64,000 bases of DNA from Lactococcus termiticola (GTDB lineage: Bacteria; Bacillota; Bacilli; Lactobacillales; Streptococcaceae), in contig NZ_BFFO01000004.1 of NCBI RefSeq assembly GCF_003116835.1, forward strand, positions 1 through 64,000. The letters are read 5' to 3'. A program made the position numbers and the translations under genes. The notes under the pieces were generated by a model that was given only the letters and a program-made list of their open reading frames with translations, was not told the DNA's origin and did no database searches. Position 1 is the stretch's first letter. Each line of letters begins with the position of its first letter. Below, one piece after another: positions 36,184-46,739 of this stretch.

Positions 36184-37088
36184 TGAGTTTTTCAAGTGAC
36201 ATCAAAAAAGAACTGACCAGCCTTCCAGCCAGCAAGACCAGCCTCCTTGCCCTGATTCGGATGAACGGCAGTCTTGGGATTTCTGGTCAGCTAACCCTCA
36301 GCATCCAGACGGAAAATGCCGCCATCGCCAAGTACATCTACCAGATGCTCCAAGATTTCTACGATGTCAAAGGGGAAATCCGGGTCCATCAAAAGACGAC
36401 CTTATCCAAAAACCGGGTCTACCAGGTTTTCTTAGATGAAAATGTCAATCAACTCTTAGACGAGCTCCAGCTGGCCGATAGCCTGATGCTGGAGACCGGC
36501 TTACCTGCCAGTGTTAAGGCAGACGTCAAGCTCCAGCCAGAATACCTGCGGGGGGCCTTTCTGTCCAATGGCAGTATCCATAATCCTGAGTCGGGCGAGT
36601 ACCAGCTCTCGATTGCCAGTGTCTACCAAGAGCATGCTGAAGAGCTCCAGGCCGTCTTCATGAATTTTGACCTGAATGCCAAGGTCATTGCCAGGAAAAA
36701 TCGCTACATTCTCTACCTGACCAAGGCTGAAGAAATCATGGACTTTTTGACCCTGATTGGGGCCATGCAGGCCAGGCTCAAGTTTGAAGAGGCCAAGATG
36801 ATGCGGGAGATGCGGGGCCTGGCTAACCGCCAGTCAAATTTTGAGAATGCCAATATCAATAAGACAGTCTCGGCCGCCCAGGAGGCGATTGAGGCTATCC
36901 GTCTATTAAAGGAAAAGCAGGCCCTGGTCAAGCTCTCGCCCCAGCTGGTCGAGATTGCTGAACTCAGGCTGGCACATCCAGAGAGCTCGTTGAAAGAGCT
37001 GGGAGAATTATTAGAAAAGCCTGTCGGCAAGTCGGGCGTGAACCATCGCCTGAGAAAGCTGATTGAAGCCGCAAATGAGCTTAAATAA
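36183..37088 (+). CDS. whiA: DNA-binding protein WhiA
   Basis: This is a 301-residue protein of the WhiA family. A degenerate LAGLIDADG-like N-terminal domain (YLRGAFLSNGSIHNPE) is followed by a C-terminal helix-turn-helix (LAHPESSLKELGELLEKPVGKSGVNHRLRKL). In Firmicutes it associates with DNA and affects chromosome segregation and division. The start overlaps the yvcK stop by 1 nt. Confidence 0.94.
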   Translation: MSFSSDIKKELTSLPASKTSLLALIRMNGSLGISGQLTLSIQTENAAIAKYIYQMLQDFYDVKGEIRVHQKTTLSKNRVYQVFLDENVNQLLDELQLADSLMLETGLPASVKADVKLQPEYLRGAFLSNGSIHNPESGEYQLSIASVYQEHAEELQAVFMNFDLNAKVIARKNRYILYLTKAEEIMDFLTLIGAMQARLKFEEAKMMREMRGLANRQSNFENANINKTVSAAQEAIEAIRLLKEKQALVKLSPQLVEIAELRLAHPESSLKELGELLEKPVGKSGVNHRLRKLIEAANELK

Positions 37089-37102
37089 GAGCTCTTTTTT
37101 TA
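37075..37102 (+). terminator. Terminator overlapping the whiA stop
   Basis: GAGCT (within the last whiA codons) pairs with AGCTC, followed by a T run. Confidence 0.6.
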
Positions 37103-37125
37103 ATGTCAAATTTCCAGTTAAATAG

Positions 37126-37155
37126 TTTGACCTTTACTGACCAAAGCGTTATAAT
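37126..37155 (+). promoter_or_regulatory. clpB promoter with CtsR box
   Basis: TTGACC (37127-37132), a 17-nt spacer and TATAAT (37150-37155). On the minus strand the heptad repeat GGTCAGT-AAA-GGTCAAA (37126-37142) fits the CtsR consensus and covers the -35 element, the expected repression site. Confidence 0.88.
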
Positions 37156-37217
37156 GAAAAGGTAGTGAGAAATAAATGAGATTATCCTACAAGTTTTTAT
37201 GACAGGAGTTTATAAAA

Positions 37218-39818
37218 ATGGACATTGAAAAAATGACAACAAGCTTGCAGCAGAGCCTTGCGGCAGCACAACAAATTGCACAAACTAGACAACATCAAAA
37301 TATCGAAATTCCTCATCTTTGGAGAGCTCTGATCGAGCCCAATAGTTTTTCTGAAAACTTTTATAAGGACTTGGGACTTGACACAGAAGCCTTTATTCAG
37401 GCTATCGAAAAGGAAATCGACAAGATTCCGACAGTCCAAGGCGATACTATCCGCTATGGCCAGAGCCTCTCAAATGAACTCTTCCAACTTTTTAATGAAG
37501 CAGATAAAGAGGCCAAGAAGCTCGGCGACGAATACCTGTCGACAGAGGTCCTACTTTTGGCCCTCTTCAGCCTGAAGAAGAACGCACTGACGGCCTATCT
37601 GACAGCCGCAGGCATTGACCAAAAAAAGGCTCGAGAAGCCCTCGAAAAACTCAGAGGAGGAGAACGCGTGACATCACAAAATGCAGAAGAAACCTACAAG
37701 GCCCTCGAAAAATACGGGGTCGACCTGGTTGCCCAGGTCAAATCTGGCAAACAGGATCCAGTCATCGGTCGTGACGAAGAAATCCGTGACGTCATCCGGG
37801 TCCTCTCTCGAAAGACCAAGAACAATCCTGTCCTCATCGGCGAGCCCGGGGTCGGTAAGACCGCTATCGTCGAAGGCTTGGCCCAGCGGATTGTCCGTCG
37901 GGACGTGCCTGAAAATCTGAAGGACAAGACCATCTTTTCACTGGACATGGGAGCCCTGATTGCGGGTGCCAAGTTCCGTGGTGAGTTTGAAGAACGTCTG
38001 AAGGCCGTCCTCAATGAAGTTAAAAAGTCAGACGGCCAAATCATTCTCTTTATCGACGAGCTTCATACGATTGTCGGTGCTGGGAAGACCGAGGGTTCGA
38101 TGGATGCGGGCAATCTCTTGAAGCCGATGCTGGCCCGTGGCGAGCTCCATCTGATTGGGGCAACGACCCTGGACGAATATCGCAAGTACATGGAAACAGA
38201 CAAGGCGCTGGAACGGCGTTTCCAGAAGGTCTTGGTGACGGAACCTACGGTTGAAGACACGATTTCAATCCTGCGTGGCTTGAAAGAACGCTTTGAGATT
38301 CACCACAGCGTGACGATTCACGATAACGCGCTGGTTGCCGCTGCGACACTTTCAAACCGCTATATTACTGACCGCTTCTTGCCAGACAAGGCCATTGACC
38401 TGGTCGATGAGGCTTGTGCAACGATTCGTGTGGAAATGAATTCTTTGCCGACCGAGCTTGACCAGGCCAACCGCCGGCTTATGCAGCTGGAGATTGAAGA
38501 AGCCGCTCTTAAAAAGGAGACGGACGATGCTTCTAAGAAACGTTTAGAGATTCTCCGGGCTGAAATTGCTGAGCTCCGCGAAGAAAATAACCAGCTCAAG
38601 GCCCAGTGGGAGGCTGAAAAGAAGGAAGTCAATGCGATTTCTGACAAGCGGACCGAGTTGGAGCAGGCCCGCCATGAGCTAGAAGAAGCGCAGAACAATA
38701 ATGACCTCGAAGCTGCTGCAGCCCTTCGCTACGGCAAGATTCCAGAATTGGAAGCTGGCTTGAAGGCACTCGAAGAAAAGAGCAAGTCTGAAGACCTGAG
38801 CCTGGTTCAGGAATCTGTCACTGAAGAACAAATCGCTGAAGTGGTCGGTCGGATGACCGGAATCCCAATTACGAAGCTGGTCGAAGGGGAACGTGAAAAA
38901 CTCCTCCATCTGGACGAGACCCTTCATCAACGGGTGGTGGGTCAGGACGAGGCTGTCGAAGCCGTTTCTGATGCGATCATCCGTGCCCGGGCCGGTATCC
39001 AAGACCCTAACCGGCCGCTCGGTTCCTTCCTCTTTCTGGGCCCTACGGGTGTCGGTAAGACCGAGCTGGCCAAGGCCCTGGCTGAAAACCTCTTTGACTC
39101 CGAAGAGCACATGGTCCGGATTGACATGAGCGAATACATGGAAAAGCATAGCGTCTCTCGTCTTGTCGGAGCCCCTCCAGGATACGTTGGCTATGATGAG
39201 GGTGGCCAGCTGACGGAAGCCGTCCGCCGCAATCCTTATACCATCATCTTGCTTGATGAGATTGAAAAAGCCCATCCCGATGTCTTTAACATCCTCCTTC
39301 AAGTACTGGATGACGGCCGTCTGACAGATAGCAAGGGTGTCCTCGTCGACTTCAAAAACACCGTCTTGATTATGACCTCAAACGTTGGTTCACAGCTCTT
39401 GCTGGACGGTTTGTCTGACAATGGCGAGCTGACAGAAGAAACGCGTGAAGCTGTTCTTAGTCAACTCCGGATGCACTTCAAGCCTGAGTTCCTCAATCGT
39501 ATTGACGATACCATTCTCTTTAAGCCGTTGACCATTGATAATGTCAAGAACATCATCGTCAAGATGACTGGTCAACTTAAGGCCCGCCTTGAAGAAATGG
39601 AAGTCAGTTTGGAGCTCTCTGACGAGGTCCAGGGCTGGATTGCTGAAAATGCCTATGAGCCAGCCTATGGTGCACGTCCGCTGAAACGTTATCTGACGAA
39701 GGCGATTGAAAATCCTTTGGCGAAGCTGATTATTGCTGGGAAGATTCCGGCTGGGTCTAAGGTTGTTGTCAAGCTTGTGGATGACAAGATTGATTTTGAG
39801 ATTTTGGCAAGCGAATAA
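37218..39818 (+). CDS. clpB: ClpB disaggregase
   Basis: This is an 866-residue Hsp100 ATPase that extracts proteins from aggregates together with DnaK. It has an N-terminal Clp_N double repeat (residues 1-145), AAA-1 with GEPGVGKT (about 208), a coiled-coil middle domain (about 400-525) and AAA-2 with GPTGVGKT (about 609). It lacks an IGF/L ClpP loop, as expected for ClpB. The RBS AGGAG is at 37204-37208. Control is by CtsR, while dnaK is under HrcA. Confidence 0.97.
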   Translation: MDIEKMTTSLQQSLAAAQQIAQTRQHQNIEIPHLWRALIEPNSFSENFYKDLGLDTEAFIQAIEKEIDKIPTVQGDTIRYGQSLSNELFQLFNEADKEAKKLGDEYLSTEVLLLALFSLKKNALTAYLTAAGIDQKKAREALEKLRGGERVTSQNAEETYKALEKYGVDLVAQVKSGKQDPVIGRDEEIRDVIRVLSRKTKNNPVLIGEPGVGKTAIVEGLAQRIVRRDVPENLKDKTIFSLDMGALIAGAKFRGEFEERLKAVLNEVKKSDGQIILFIDELHTIVGAGKTEGSMDAGNLLKPMLARGELHLIGATTLDEYRKYMETDKALERRFQKVLVTEPTVEDTISILRGLKERFEIHHSVTIHDNALVAAATLSNRYITDRFLPDKAIDLVDEACATIRVEMNSLPTELDQANRRLMQLEIEEAALKKETDDASKKRLEILRAEIAELREENNQLKAQWEAEKKEVNAISDKRTELEQARHELEEAQNNNDLEAAAALRYGKIPELEAGLKALEEKSKSEDLSLVQESVTEEQIAEVVGRMTGIPITKLVEGEREKLLHLDETLHQRVVGQDEAVEAVSDAIIRARAGIQDPNRPLGSFLFLGPTGVGKTELAKALAENLFDSEEHMVRIDMSEYMEKHSVSRLVGAPPGYVGYDEGGQLTEAVRRNPYTIILLDEIEKAHPDVFNILLQVLDDGRLTDSKGVLVDFKNTVLIMTSNVGSQLLLDGLSDNGELTEETREAVLSQLRMHFKPEFLNRIDDTILFKPLTIDNVKNIIVKMTGQLKARLEEMEVSLELSDEVQGWIAENAYEPAYGARPLKRYLTKAIENPLAKLIIAGKIPAGSKVVVKLVDDKIDFEILASE

Positions 39819-39828
39819 GTGAATGAGA

Positions 39829-39859
39829 ATCTGCTGACAATTTTGTTGGTGGATTTTTT
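39829..39859 (+). terminator. clpB terminator
   Basis: ATCTGCTGACAA pairs with TTGTTGGTGGAT through several G-U pairs, followed by a T run. Confidence 0.6.
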
Positions 39860-39929
39860 CTTCACTCTGGTGAAAATAAATGTAAGAAAGTGATACCAAA
39901 GCCTTGTTGTCGTTTCAAGCAATTTCAGT

Positions 39930-39935
39930 TATAAT
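39930..39935 (+). promoter_or_regulatory. -10 element of the DUF177 gene
   Basis: TATAAT lies about 30 nt before the start, with TTGTCG/TTTCAA-like sequence upstream but no clear -35. Confidence 0.5.
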
Positions 39936-39965
39936 ATAACTAATAACTTGCAAAGGAAAAATCCC

Positions 39966-40517
39966 ATGAAATGGTCACTCTCAGAAATAAATAAAAAAAA
40001 GTACATCGATTTTAATGAAAGCCTGGAACTAGCAGAAGAGCTCAAAGGACGCTCTCAGGAAATCTTGGATGCTAAGAATGTCCAAGCCATCGGCTCTGTC
40101 GCTTATGACGACGGCCTCTACTATCTGGACTATCAGCTCAAGGCCAATCTGACCCTGCCTTCATCTCGCTCGCTCAAGCCGGTGGATTATCCGATGGAGG
40201 TCTTTGTCTCAGAAATTTTCTCGACAGAAGATGAAATGAAGAATAATGAGGAGTTACTCAACTCGGACATGATTTTCAATCTTGAAAAAGACCTGATTGA
40301 CTTGGACGAATCTGTGGCCGATAATATCCTCTTAGAAATTCCCTTAAAAATTCTGGCAGAAGACGAATCAGAAGAAGATGAAGCGCTTCCGGCAGGTCAA
40401 AATTGGACGGTGCTTTCTGAAGAAGCCTATGCTAAGGCCCAGGCTGAAAAGGAAAAAGAGGCCAAGGAAAAAGCCTCTCCATTCGCTGGATTAAGCGATT
40501 TTCTCAACGAAAAATAA
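39966..40517 (+). CDS. YceD/DUF177 family protein
   Basis: This is a 183-residue acidic protein of the YceD (DUF177) family, linked to 23S rRNA or ribosome biogenesis in bacteria and plastids. The N-terminal WSLSEI and the central beta region with YQLKANLTLPSSRSLKPV and PMEVFVSE are characteristic; the C-terminus is Glu/Lys/Ala-rich. The ATG at 39966 is chosen because AAAGGAAA lies just upstream; an in-frame ATG at 39948 lacks an RBS. rpmF, its partner in many genomes, is absent. It precedes covRS, as in streptococci. Confidence 0.85.
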   Translation: MKWSLSEINKKKYIDFNESLELAEELKGRSQEILDAKNVQAIGSVAYDDGLYYLDYQLKANLTLPSSRSLKPVDYPMEVFVSEIFSTEDEMKNNEELLNSDMIFNLEKDLIDLDESVADNILLEIPLKILAEDESEEDEALPAGQNWTVLSEEAYAKAQAEKEKEAKEKASPFAGLSDFLNEK

Positions 40518-40622
40518 TCAAGAAAAAATCTCAAGAATAGAGCTTGCAACTTTATGAGAAATATATTATAATAAAACTACGGTTGTTAGAAAATCTTATA
40601 ATTATCTCATAAAGGAGAAGTC

Positions 40623-41318
40623 ATGCCAACTAAAAAAATCTTGATTATTGAGGATGAGAAAAATCTTGCCCGCTTCGTATCACTTGAATTAGAACATGAA
40701 GGCTATACTACTGAAATCAGAGAAAATGGACGGAAAGGACTGGACGAGGCCCTCTCTAAAGACTATGACCTCATTTTGCTCGATTTGATGCTGCCAGAAC
40801 TTGACGGCTTTGAAGTGGCCCGCCGCCTGCGTAAGGAAAAGCAAACGCCGATCATCATGATGACGGCCCGGGACTCTACGATGGACCGGGTGGCCGGCCT
40901 GGACATCGGTGCTGATGACTATATCACCAAGCCCTTTGCCATCGAAGAACTCCTGGCCCGTGTCCGGTCATTCTTCCGTCGGACAGAGCAGATCAAAGGC
41001 CCTGAAAACAAGGGCGACAACACCAAATTCCGTGACCTGGTCATCGACAAGAGCAACCGGACCGTCCAACGTGACAATCAGATCATTGACTTGACCCGCC
41101 GTGAGTACGATCTCCTCTTGACCCTCATGAAAAATGTGGGCGACGTCGTGACCCGTGAACACTTGGTCTCACAAGTCTGGGGCTACGAAGAAGGGACAGA
41201 GACCAATGTCGTCGATGTCTACATTCGTTACCTGCGTAATAAAATTGACGTCATGGGACAGGAAAGCTACATTCAAACCGTGCGTGGCCTTGGCTATGTC
41301 ATGCGTGAACACAACTAA
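40623..41318 (+). CDS. covR: OmpR-family response regulator CovR
   Basis: This is a 231-residue response regulator. The receiver domain (residues 1-120) has acidic pocket EDE (10-12), phospho-acceptor Asp54 in LLDLMLPELDGF, and KPF near residue 105. The C-terminal winged helix (about 135-230) has LTRREYDLLLTLM and VDVYIRYLRNKID. Overall similarity is highest to CovR/CsrR, a global regulator in streptococci. A strong hairpin separates it from its kinase gene. Confidence 0.9.
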   Translation: MPTKKILIIEDEKNLARFVSLELEHEGYTTEIRENGRKGLDEALSKDYDLILLDLMLPELDGFEVARRLRKEKQTPIIMMTARDSTMDRVAGLDIGADDYITKPFAIEELLARVRSFFRRTEQIKGPENKGDNTKFRDLVIDKSNRTVQRDNQIIDLTRREYDLLLTLMKNVGDVVTREHLVSQVWGYEEGTETNVVDVYIRYLRNKIDVMGQESYIQTVRGLGYVMREHN

Positions 41319-41319
41319 T

Positions 41320-41347
41320 TAAGGGGCCATGTTTTGATGGCCCTTTT
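41320..41347 (+). terminator. Hairpin between covR and covS
   Basis: AAGGGGCCAT pairs perfectly with ATGGCCCCTT around a 6-nt loop, followed by TT. It sits in the 41-nt gap between the two genes and could attenuate covS or stabilise the covR message. Confidence 0.7.
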
Positions 41348-41359
41348 CCTAAAGGAAAT

Positions 41360-42886
41360 ATGACCGCAAAATTTTTATTTGACCGCCTCGAGCGATTTAT
41401 CACAAGGATCAAACGAAAGAACCCTTCTGCTAGGCATTCGATCATGCTCAGATGGGCTTTTGCCAATACCATCTTTTGTTTTGTGACCTTTACGATTTTC
41501 TCCATCCTGATTTATCAGCTGACCCTCTCGACCTTTATTTCTGAAGAAAAGCGGAATATGCTCTCAGCCATGGACAATGTCGAGCGGGCCCTGTCGGCCT
41601 CTGAGGTGCCTCTGAGCTTTACCAACCTGCCCAATTTCCTGCAAAATGCCCAGGAAAACGAGGTTCATCATGAAGAGCAGGCCGATGATGAGAAGGTCCT
41701 ACAGCCACTGACGCTGAGCGAGATGGTCGGGGCCAGAAAGTCTTTTTATGTCTACAATGTCGACCGGCGTTTGATTTACTCGACCTCAAAGATTACCTAC
41801 AGTCTCAGGGGGACAGCGGATAACACGATTCATGAGGTGGGTGGCGATACGCCAGGCTATATGGCTGAGCGGCGGATTATTTCCCGGACGACGGGTCAGG
41901 TCATCGGCTATCTGCAGGCCTTTTATGACATGAGCTTTTACTATAGTATCCGGACCCGGCTTTTGGTCAGCCTGGTAATCTTAGAAATTCTGGCGATTTT
42001 CATTGCCCAGTTTGCCGGCTACTTTATGGCGAGTCACTTTATGCGACCGCTTGAAAAACTGCACGATGCCATGGTCAAGCAGGCCAAGGACCCGACAAGG
42101 GCCTACAAGCCACTGGTTATTGAGACCAGAGATGAGATTGAAGACCTGGCCGAGGCCTATAATACCATGGTCAAGCAGATCAATTCCTACATCGAACGGC
42201 AACAACGCTTTACCTATGATGCCAGCCACGAGCTGAGGACGCCACTGGCGGTCCTTGACGGCCATATCAGCATGCTCAACCGCTGGGGCAAGGACGACCC
42301 TGAGATTCTGGAGGAAAGCCTCCAGGCCAGCCTTGAAGAAACCCGGCGGATGAAGAGCCTGCTCGAGGACATGCTGACACTCAGCCGGCTGGGAAATGCC
42401 ACCGACGAGCACCAGCACGAAGTAACTGACCTTGAAAACTCGATTGAGCACATGGTCAAGAACTTCCGGGTTATTAATCCTGAGCTGGACATCAGCTTTG
42501 ATTGCCAGGTCCAGCAGGCCATCGCTCAAATCTATGAAAATCACTATGAGCAGGCCCTGACCATCTTGATAGACAATGCCATCAAGTACTCGCCAGAGGA
42601 CCGCTGTCATATCAAGGTCAAGCTGACCGAAGACGACGGCTACTTGATGACCTCTGTTGCTGACAGTGGCTACGGTATCAGCGAAGAAGATATTGAACAC
42701 ATCTTTGACCGCTTTTTCCGGGCAGACAAGGCTAGAAACCGGGACGTCGGCGGAAGCGGTCTGGGACTTTCTATCATCAGCCATATCGTAGAAAATTATC
42801 AGGGCTCGATAGAAGTCCAGTCTGCACTTGGCGAGGGGACGACCTTTATTATGAAGATTCCTAAGATTAAGGAAGTTTTGATTTAA
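41360..42886 (+). CDS. covS: Sensor histidine kinase CovS
   Basis: This is a 508-residue membrane kinase. Two transmembrane segments (about residues 33-55 and 195-217) flank an extracellular sensor. A HAMP domain, a HisKA domain with H290 in ASHELRTPL and a HATPase domain with DNAIKYSP and GGSGLGLSI follow. It is the partner of CovR; in streptococci CovS senses Mg2+ and host peptides, but the signal here is unknown. The RBS AAAGGAA lies just after the intercistronic hairpin. Confidence 0.9.
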   Translation: MTAKFLFDRLERFITRIKRKNPSARHSIMLRWAFANTIFCFVTFTIFSILIYQLTLSTFISEEKRNMLSAMDNVERALSASEVPLSFTNLPNFLQNAQENEVHHEEQADDEKVLQPLTLSEMVGARKSFYVYNVDRRLIYSTSKITYSLRGTADNTIHEVGGDTPGYMAERRIISRTTGQVIGYLQAFYDMSFYYSIRTRLLVSLVILEILAIFIAQFAGYFMASHFMRPLEKLHDAMVKQAKDPTRAYKPLVIETRDEIEDLAEAYNTMVKQINSYIERQQRFTYDASHELRTPLAVLDGHISMLNRWGKDDPEILEESLQASLEETRRMKSLLEDMLTLSRLGNATDEHQHEVTDLENSIEHMVKNFRVINPELDISFDCQVQQAIAQIYENHYEQALTILIDNAIKYSPEDRCHIKVKLTEDDGYLMTSVADSGYGISEEDIEHIFDRFFRADKARNRDVGGSGLGLSIISHIVENYQGSIEVQSALGEGTTFIMKIPKIKEVLI

Positions 42887-42887
42887 G

Positions 42888-42909
42888 AAGGAGCTAAGGC
42901 TCTTTTTTA
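42888..42909 (+). terminator. covRS terminator
   Basis: AAGGAGC pairs with GCTCTT, followed by a T run. Confidence 0.75.
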
Positions 42910-43013
42910 GTTAGTGAGACGACTGAAATGCCCTCCCAGCAACGGCTTGAATTATCCCCAAAATAGCGGTAAAATAGGGAGATAATAAAAAATCAAGAAA
43001 ACGAAGTGTAGGA

Positions 43014-44375
43014 ATGAAAAAGATTTCAGACTATGAAAATAAAAAGGTCCTGGTGCTTGGTCTGGCCAAGTCGGGGCTTGCGGCAGCTCAGCTCTTGATG
43101 GAGCTGGGAGCTAAGATTACGGTCAATGATGGCAAGGCTTTTGAAGGCAATAATGAAGCGAAAATCCTGTCAGAACAAGGGATTCAAGTCATCTGTGGCA
43201 GTCATCCAGTCGAGCTCTTTGACCAGGAAGACTTTGAGCTTTTGGTAAAAAACCCAGGGATTCCCTATGAAAATCCAATGGTGGAGCGGGCGATGGCACT
43301 TGGAATTCCCGTCATCACTGAAGTTGAGCTAGCCTATCAGGTCTCAGAAGCCGACATTATCGGCGTGACGGGGACTAACGGCAAGACGACGACTGTGACC
43401 ATGATTGCGGACATTTTGAATGCTGCTGGTCGCACTGCCAAGCTGGCGGGAAATATCGGTTTTCCCTCATCAGAAGTGGCAAGCACCGCCAAGGCCGATG
43501 AGCTCTTAGTCACTGAGCTTTCGAGCTTCCAGCTGATGGGGATTCGGAGCTTCCGGCCTAAGATTGCCCTCATTACCAATATCTTTTCTGCCCACCTGGA
43601 CTACCACGGTTCACAAGAAGCCTATGAGGCGGCCAAGTGGGAGATTCAGAAGAACATGACACATGAGGATGTCTTGATTCTTAATTTTAATCAGGAAAAA
43701 TCGCTGGCACTGGCTGAAAAGACTCAGGCAAGGGTCCTGGCCTTTGCGACAGGCCGTGAGGTCGATGGGGCTTATAGTCTGGACGGCAAGCTCTATTACA
43801 AGGGCGAAGTCGTGATGGCGGAGGCTGACCTAGCCCTGCCTGGCGAGCACAATCTTGAAAATGCCCTTGCAGCGATTGTGGTGGCCAAGCTCCTCGATAT
43901 TGGCAAGCAGGCTATCCAGGAGACCCTCAGCCATTTTTCAGGTGTCAAGCACAGAAATCAATACCTGGGCGAGGTCGCTGGCGTCAAGGTCTACAATGAC
44001 AGCAAGGCGACCAATATTCTGGCGACTCAAAAGGCGCTTTCTGGCTTTGACAACAGCAAACTCTGGTTATTGGCTGGCGGGCTCGATCGGGGCAACAGCT
44101 TTGACGAGCTGGCTGAGTACATCTCGGGCCTCAAGGGCATGATTGTCTTTGGCGAAACAGCTCCGAAACTCGAAGCCCTGGCTGATGAGCTGGCGATCCC
44201 AGTCATCAAGTCTGAAAATGTTGCGACAGCTTTAGCTTTGGCGCTTAGTCAGGCTGAATCTGGCGATAGCATCCTCTTGAGCCCGGCCTGTGCCAGCTGG
44301 GACCAGTACAAGACCTTTGAAGAACGGGGCGACCTCTTTATTTCCGCCTTTGAAACTGCTCAAAAAGGAGCCTAA
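43014..44375 (+). CDS. murD: UDP-MurNAc-L-alanine:D-glutamate ligase
   Basis: This 453-residue cytoplasmic ligase adds D-Glu to UDP-MurNAc-L-Ala. The ATP-binding motif GTNGKTTT is at about residue 119. ELSSFQL, HLDYHGS and the C-terminal domain with NDSKATN and [12 protein letters not shown] are complete. A TAAAAT -10 element lies upstream. The stop codon is directly followed by the murG ATG, starting a murD-murG-divIB unit. Confidence 0.97.
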   Translation: MKKISDYENKKVLVLGLAKSGLAAAQLLMELGAKITVNDGKAFEGNNEAKILSEQGIQVICGSHPVELFDQEDFELLVKNPGIPYENPMVERAMALGIPVITEVELAYQVSEADIIGVTGTNGKTTTVTMIADILNAAGRTAKLAGNIGFPSSEVASTAKADELLVTELSSFQLMGIRSFRPKIALITNIFSAHLDYHGSQEAYEAAKWEIQKNMTHEDVLILNFNQEKSLALAEKTQARVLAFATGREVDGAYSLDGKLYYKGEVVMAEADLALPGEHNLENALAAIVVAKLLDIGKQAIQETLSHFSGVKHRNQYLGEVAGVKVYNDSKATNILATQKALSGFDNSKLWLLAGGLDRGNSFDELAEYISGLKGMIVFGETAPKLEALADELAIPVIKSENVATALALALSQAESGDSILLSPACASWDQYKTFEERGDLFISAFETAQKGA

Positions 44376-45449
44376 ATGAAACTACTCGTTACAGGTGGTG
44401 GGACGGGAGGACATATCTATCCTGCCCTTGCCTTTATTAACTACTTAAAAACACAAGATGAAAATTTAGAAGTCCTCTATGTCGGGACCCAAAAAGGCCT
44501 AGAAAGCAAGATTGTGCCCCAGGCTGGCCTGGCCTTTAAGACGGTCGACATCCAGGGTTTTAGACGCTCGCTTTCGCTGGAAAATTTCAGGACGGTCGCT
44601 AAATTTTTGAAGTCGGTTGGCCAGGCAAAAAAAATCATCAAGGACTTTGCTCCGGATGCGGTCCTGGGGACCGGAGGCTATGTGGCTGGCCCTGTGGTCT
44701 ATGCAGCGGCCCAGCTCAAGATTCCTACACTTATCCATGAGGGAAATTCTTATCCGGGCGTGACCAACCGCTTTTTGGCGAAACGCGTCACAAAGATTGC
44801 GGTCGGCTTTCATGCGGCAGAGTCATATTTCCCAGCTGAAAAGACCAGTTTTACTGGCAATCCACGGGCCCAGGAAATCGCTGACTCGGCTAAGGTCAAT
44901 CAAAAATTTGACCAGCCGACCGTCGTGATTTTCGGTGGCTCTCGGGGAGCTTTGACTCTGAACGAAGCCTTTGTGTCTGCCCTGCCTAAGCTGGCTGAGG
45001 CCCCTTTTAAGACCATCTATGCCTCAGGCGAGATTTATTATGAAGACTACAAAGAAACCTTTGAGCAGTATCGTGACAAGGAAAACATTGAAATCCAGCC
45101 CTACATCAACAACATGATTGACCTGCTCTCAAAGAGCCATCTCTTCCTCGGTCGCTCTGGCTCAACGACCATCGCTGAAGTGACGGCCTTGGGGCTCCCT
45201 GCCATCTATGTGCCGAGCCCTAATGTGACGGCTGACCAACAGACTAAAAATGCCCAGGAATATGTTGACCAGGGGGCTGCAGTCATCGTCAAAGATGCTG
45301 AGCTCACGGCTGATAAGCTGGTGCAAGCTATTTCCGAAATTCTCGAAAATAAGGTAAAATATGAGGAGATGCATAAGGCCAGCCTTCTGGCAGGTGTGCC
45401 AGATGCAAGCGAACGCCTTTATCAACTCCTTAAAGAAATGGTGCAATGA
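44376..45449 (+). CDS. murG: UDP-GlcNAc:lipid I GlcNAc transferase MurG
   Basis: This is a 357-residue peripheral membrane GT28 enzyme that makes lipid II from lipid I. The N-terminal glycine motif TGGGTGGHIYPALAF and the second one, GTGGYVAGPVVYAA, are intact. The UDP-GlcNAc site near GRSGSTTIAEVTALGLPAIYVPSP is conserved. It begins immediately after murD and overlaps divIB by 4 nt. Confidence 0.97.
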   Translation: MKLLVTGGGTGGHIYPALAFINYLKTQDENLEVLYVGTQKGLESKIVPQAGLAFKTVDIQGFRRSLSLENFRTVAKFLKSVGQAKKIIKDFAPDAVLGTGGYVAGPVVYAAAQLKIPTLIHEGNSYPGVTNRFLAKRVTKIAVGFHAAESYFPAEKTSFTGNPRAQEIADSAKVNQKFDQPTVVIFGGSRGALTLNEAFVSALPKLAEAPFKTIYASGEIYYEDYKETFEQYRDKENIEIQPYINNMIDLLSKSHLFLGRSGSTTIAEVTALGLPAIYVPSPNVTADQQTKNAQEYVDQGAAVIVKDAELTADKLVQAISEILENKVKYEEMHKASLLAGVPDASERLYQLLKEMVQ

Positions 45450-46696
45450 CAGAAAACGACAAGAAGACGGACCTGACCCCCTGGCAACAGAAGCACCTGG
45501 AATACCAGGAAGAGCTCGCCAAGGCCAATCCTCAAGCTGAATCAATAGAAAAAGGCGGGAAGGCCCGTCATCTTTTTGGACGCAAGAAAAAAGAGGATGA
45601 AGTGGAAGAGGAAAGTTCTTATGAGGCTGAGGGCGAAGGCTTTTCTGAGGAAGAAGCTGAGCCTTATGAGGCTGAAGGGCTTTCTGATGAAGCATTTGAT
45701 GAAGCATTTGATGACGAGACCTTTGAGGAAGTAGAAGAAGACGAGAAAAGGCCCTACTGGCTGACCATCCGTCCTATCTTTATCAAGATGTGGCCGGCCC
45801 TGGCGGTAGTTCTCGTTGTCCTGCTCGGCTCGCTTTACTTCATGTCGCCGATGAGCAAGATTGGTGCCTTTGCCGTAACTGGCAACAAGCATGAGGAGAC
45901 GTCGGCTGTCGTCAAGAGCTCTGGCCTCCATCAGGGCGACTCTATTTTCTCTATTTTACGCCATAAAAAGATCATTGAAGGGAAAATCGCCAGTGAATAT
46001 CCTTATGTTGAGGCGGTCAAGCTTAAATACAGCTTTCCAAATAAGTTCACGGCCCTAGTAACCGAGCATGCCCCTGCGGCCTATGTCCAGCAGTCCAACA
46101 AGAGCTATCTGGTCCTGGACAATGCCTATATTGACAAGAGCAAGGAGATTGCTGATGTCAAAGGCCTACCGGTCTTGGTTAATTTCAGCGATGAGCAGAC
46201 CAAGACCTTTGTCCAGGCCTACGAAAGTCTGAAGCCTAGTCTGCAAAAGCTGATGACGACGGTCAATAAGACGCCGACCGATGCGACCAAAGACTTTATT
46301 TCCATCGACATGACGGATGGCAATCAGGTCCGGGTGCCACTGAGTCAGATGGCGATTAAATTGCCTTATTATCCTAATGTGGCCAAGCAGATCACGGCTC
46401 CGCAGGTGGTTGACATGGAGGCTGGTATCTATGCCAAGTCCAAGGACGCCTATGCGGCTGACCTGGCTTCTATTTCAGAGTCTAAGTCGTCTTCTATTCA
46501 GGCTTCGATTGATGCCAAGGCTTCATCGGAGGCGAATGCTTCATCATCTTCGTCATCATCTTCAGATGGAGATAGCAGCTCGAGCACTGATGATAGTGCT
46601 AGCGATAGTAGCGATGCTTCGGCGGATGACTCTGCTACGGGCGATGCTGTACCGGCTGACAGTACGACAGAGGCTGCAACAGCTGAGAGTCAGTAA
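45446..46696 (+). CDS. divIB: Cell division protein DivIB/FtsQ
   Basis: This is a 416-residue bitopic division protein. An acidic cytoplasmic region of about 105 residues is followed by one transmembrane segment (about 112-133), then the POTRA domain (GAFAVTGNKHEETSAVVKSS) and the DivIB beta domain. An extracellular tail of about 70 residues is almost entirely Ser, Asp, Ala, Thr and Glu, as in other lactic acid bacteria. It links FtsL and FtsB at the septum. The ATG overlaps murG (ATGA). Confidence 0.93.
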   Translation: MTENDKKTDLTPWQQKHLEYQEELAKANPQAESIEKGGKARHLFGRKKKEDEVEEESSYEAEGEGFSEEEAEPYEAEGLSDEAFDEAFDDETFEEVEEDEKRPYWLTIRPIFIKMWPALAVVLVVLLGSLYFMSPMSKIGAFAVTGNKHEETSAVVKSSGLHQGDSIFSILRHKKIIEGKIASEYPYVEAVKLKYSFPNKFTALVTEHAPAAYVQQSNKSYLVLDNAYIDKSKEIADVKGLPVLVNFSDEQTKTFVQAYESLKPSLQKLMTTVNKTPTDATKDFISIDMTDGNQVRVPLSQMAIKLPYYPNVAKQITAPQVVDMEAGIYAKSKDAYAADLASISESKSSSIQASIDAKASSEANASSSSSSSSDGDSSSSTDDSASDSSDASADDSATGDAVPADSTTEAATAESQ

Positions 46697-46700
46697 AGAA

Positions 46701-46729
46701 AAAAATCATTCCAGAGGGGATGATTTTTT
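46701..46729 (+). terminator. Terminator of the murD-murG-divIB operon
   Basis: AAAAATCAT(T)CC pairs with GG(G)ATGATTTTTT. Confidence 0.8.
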
Positions 46730-46739
46730 AATATAGAGA

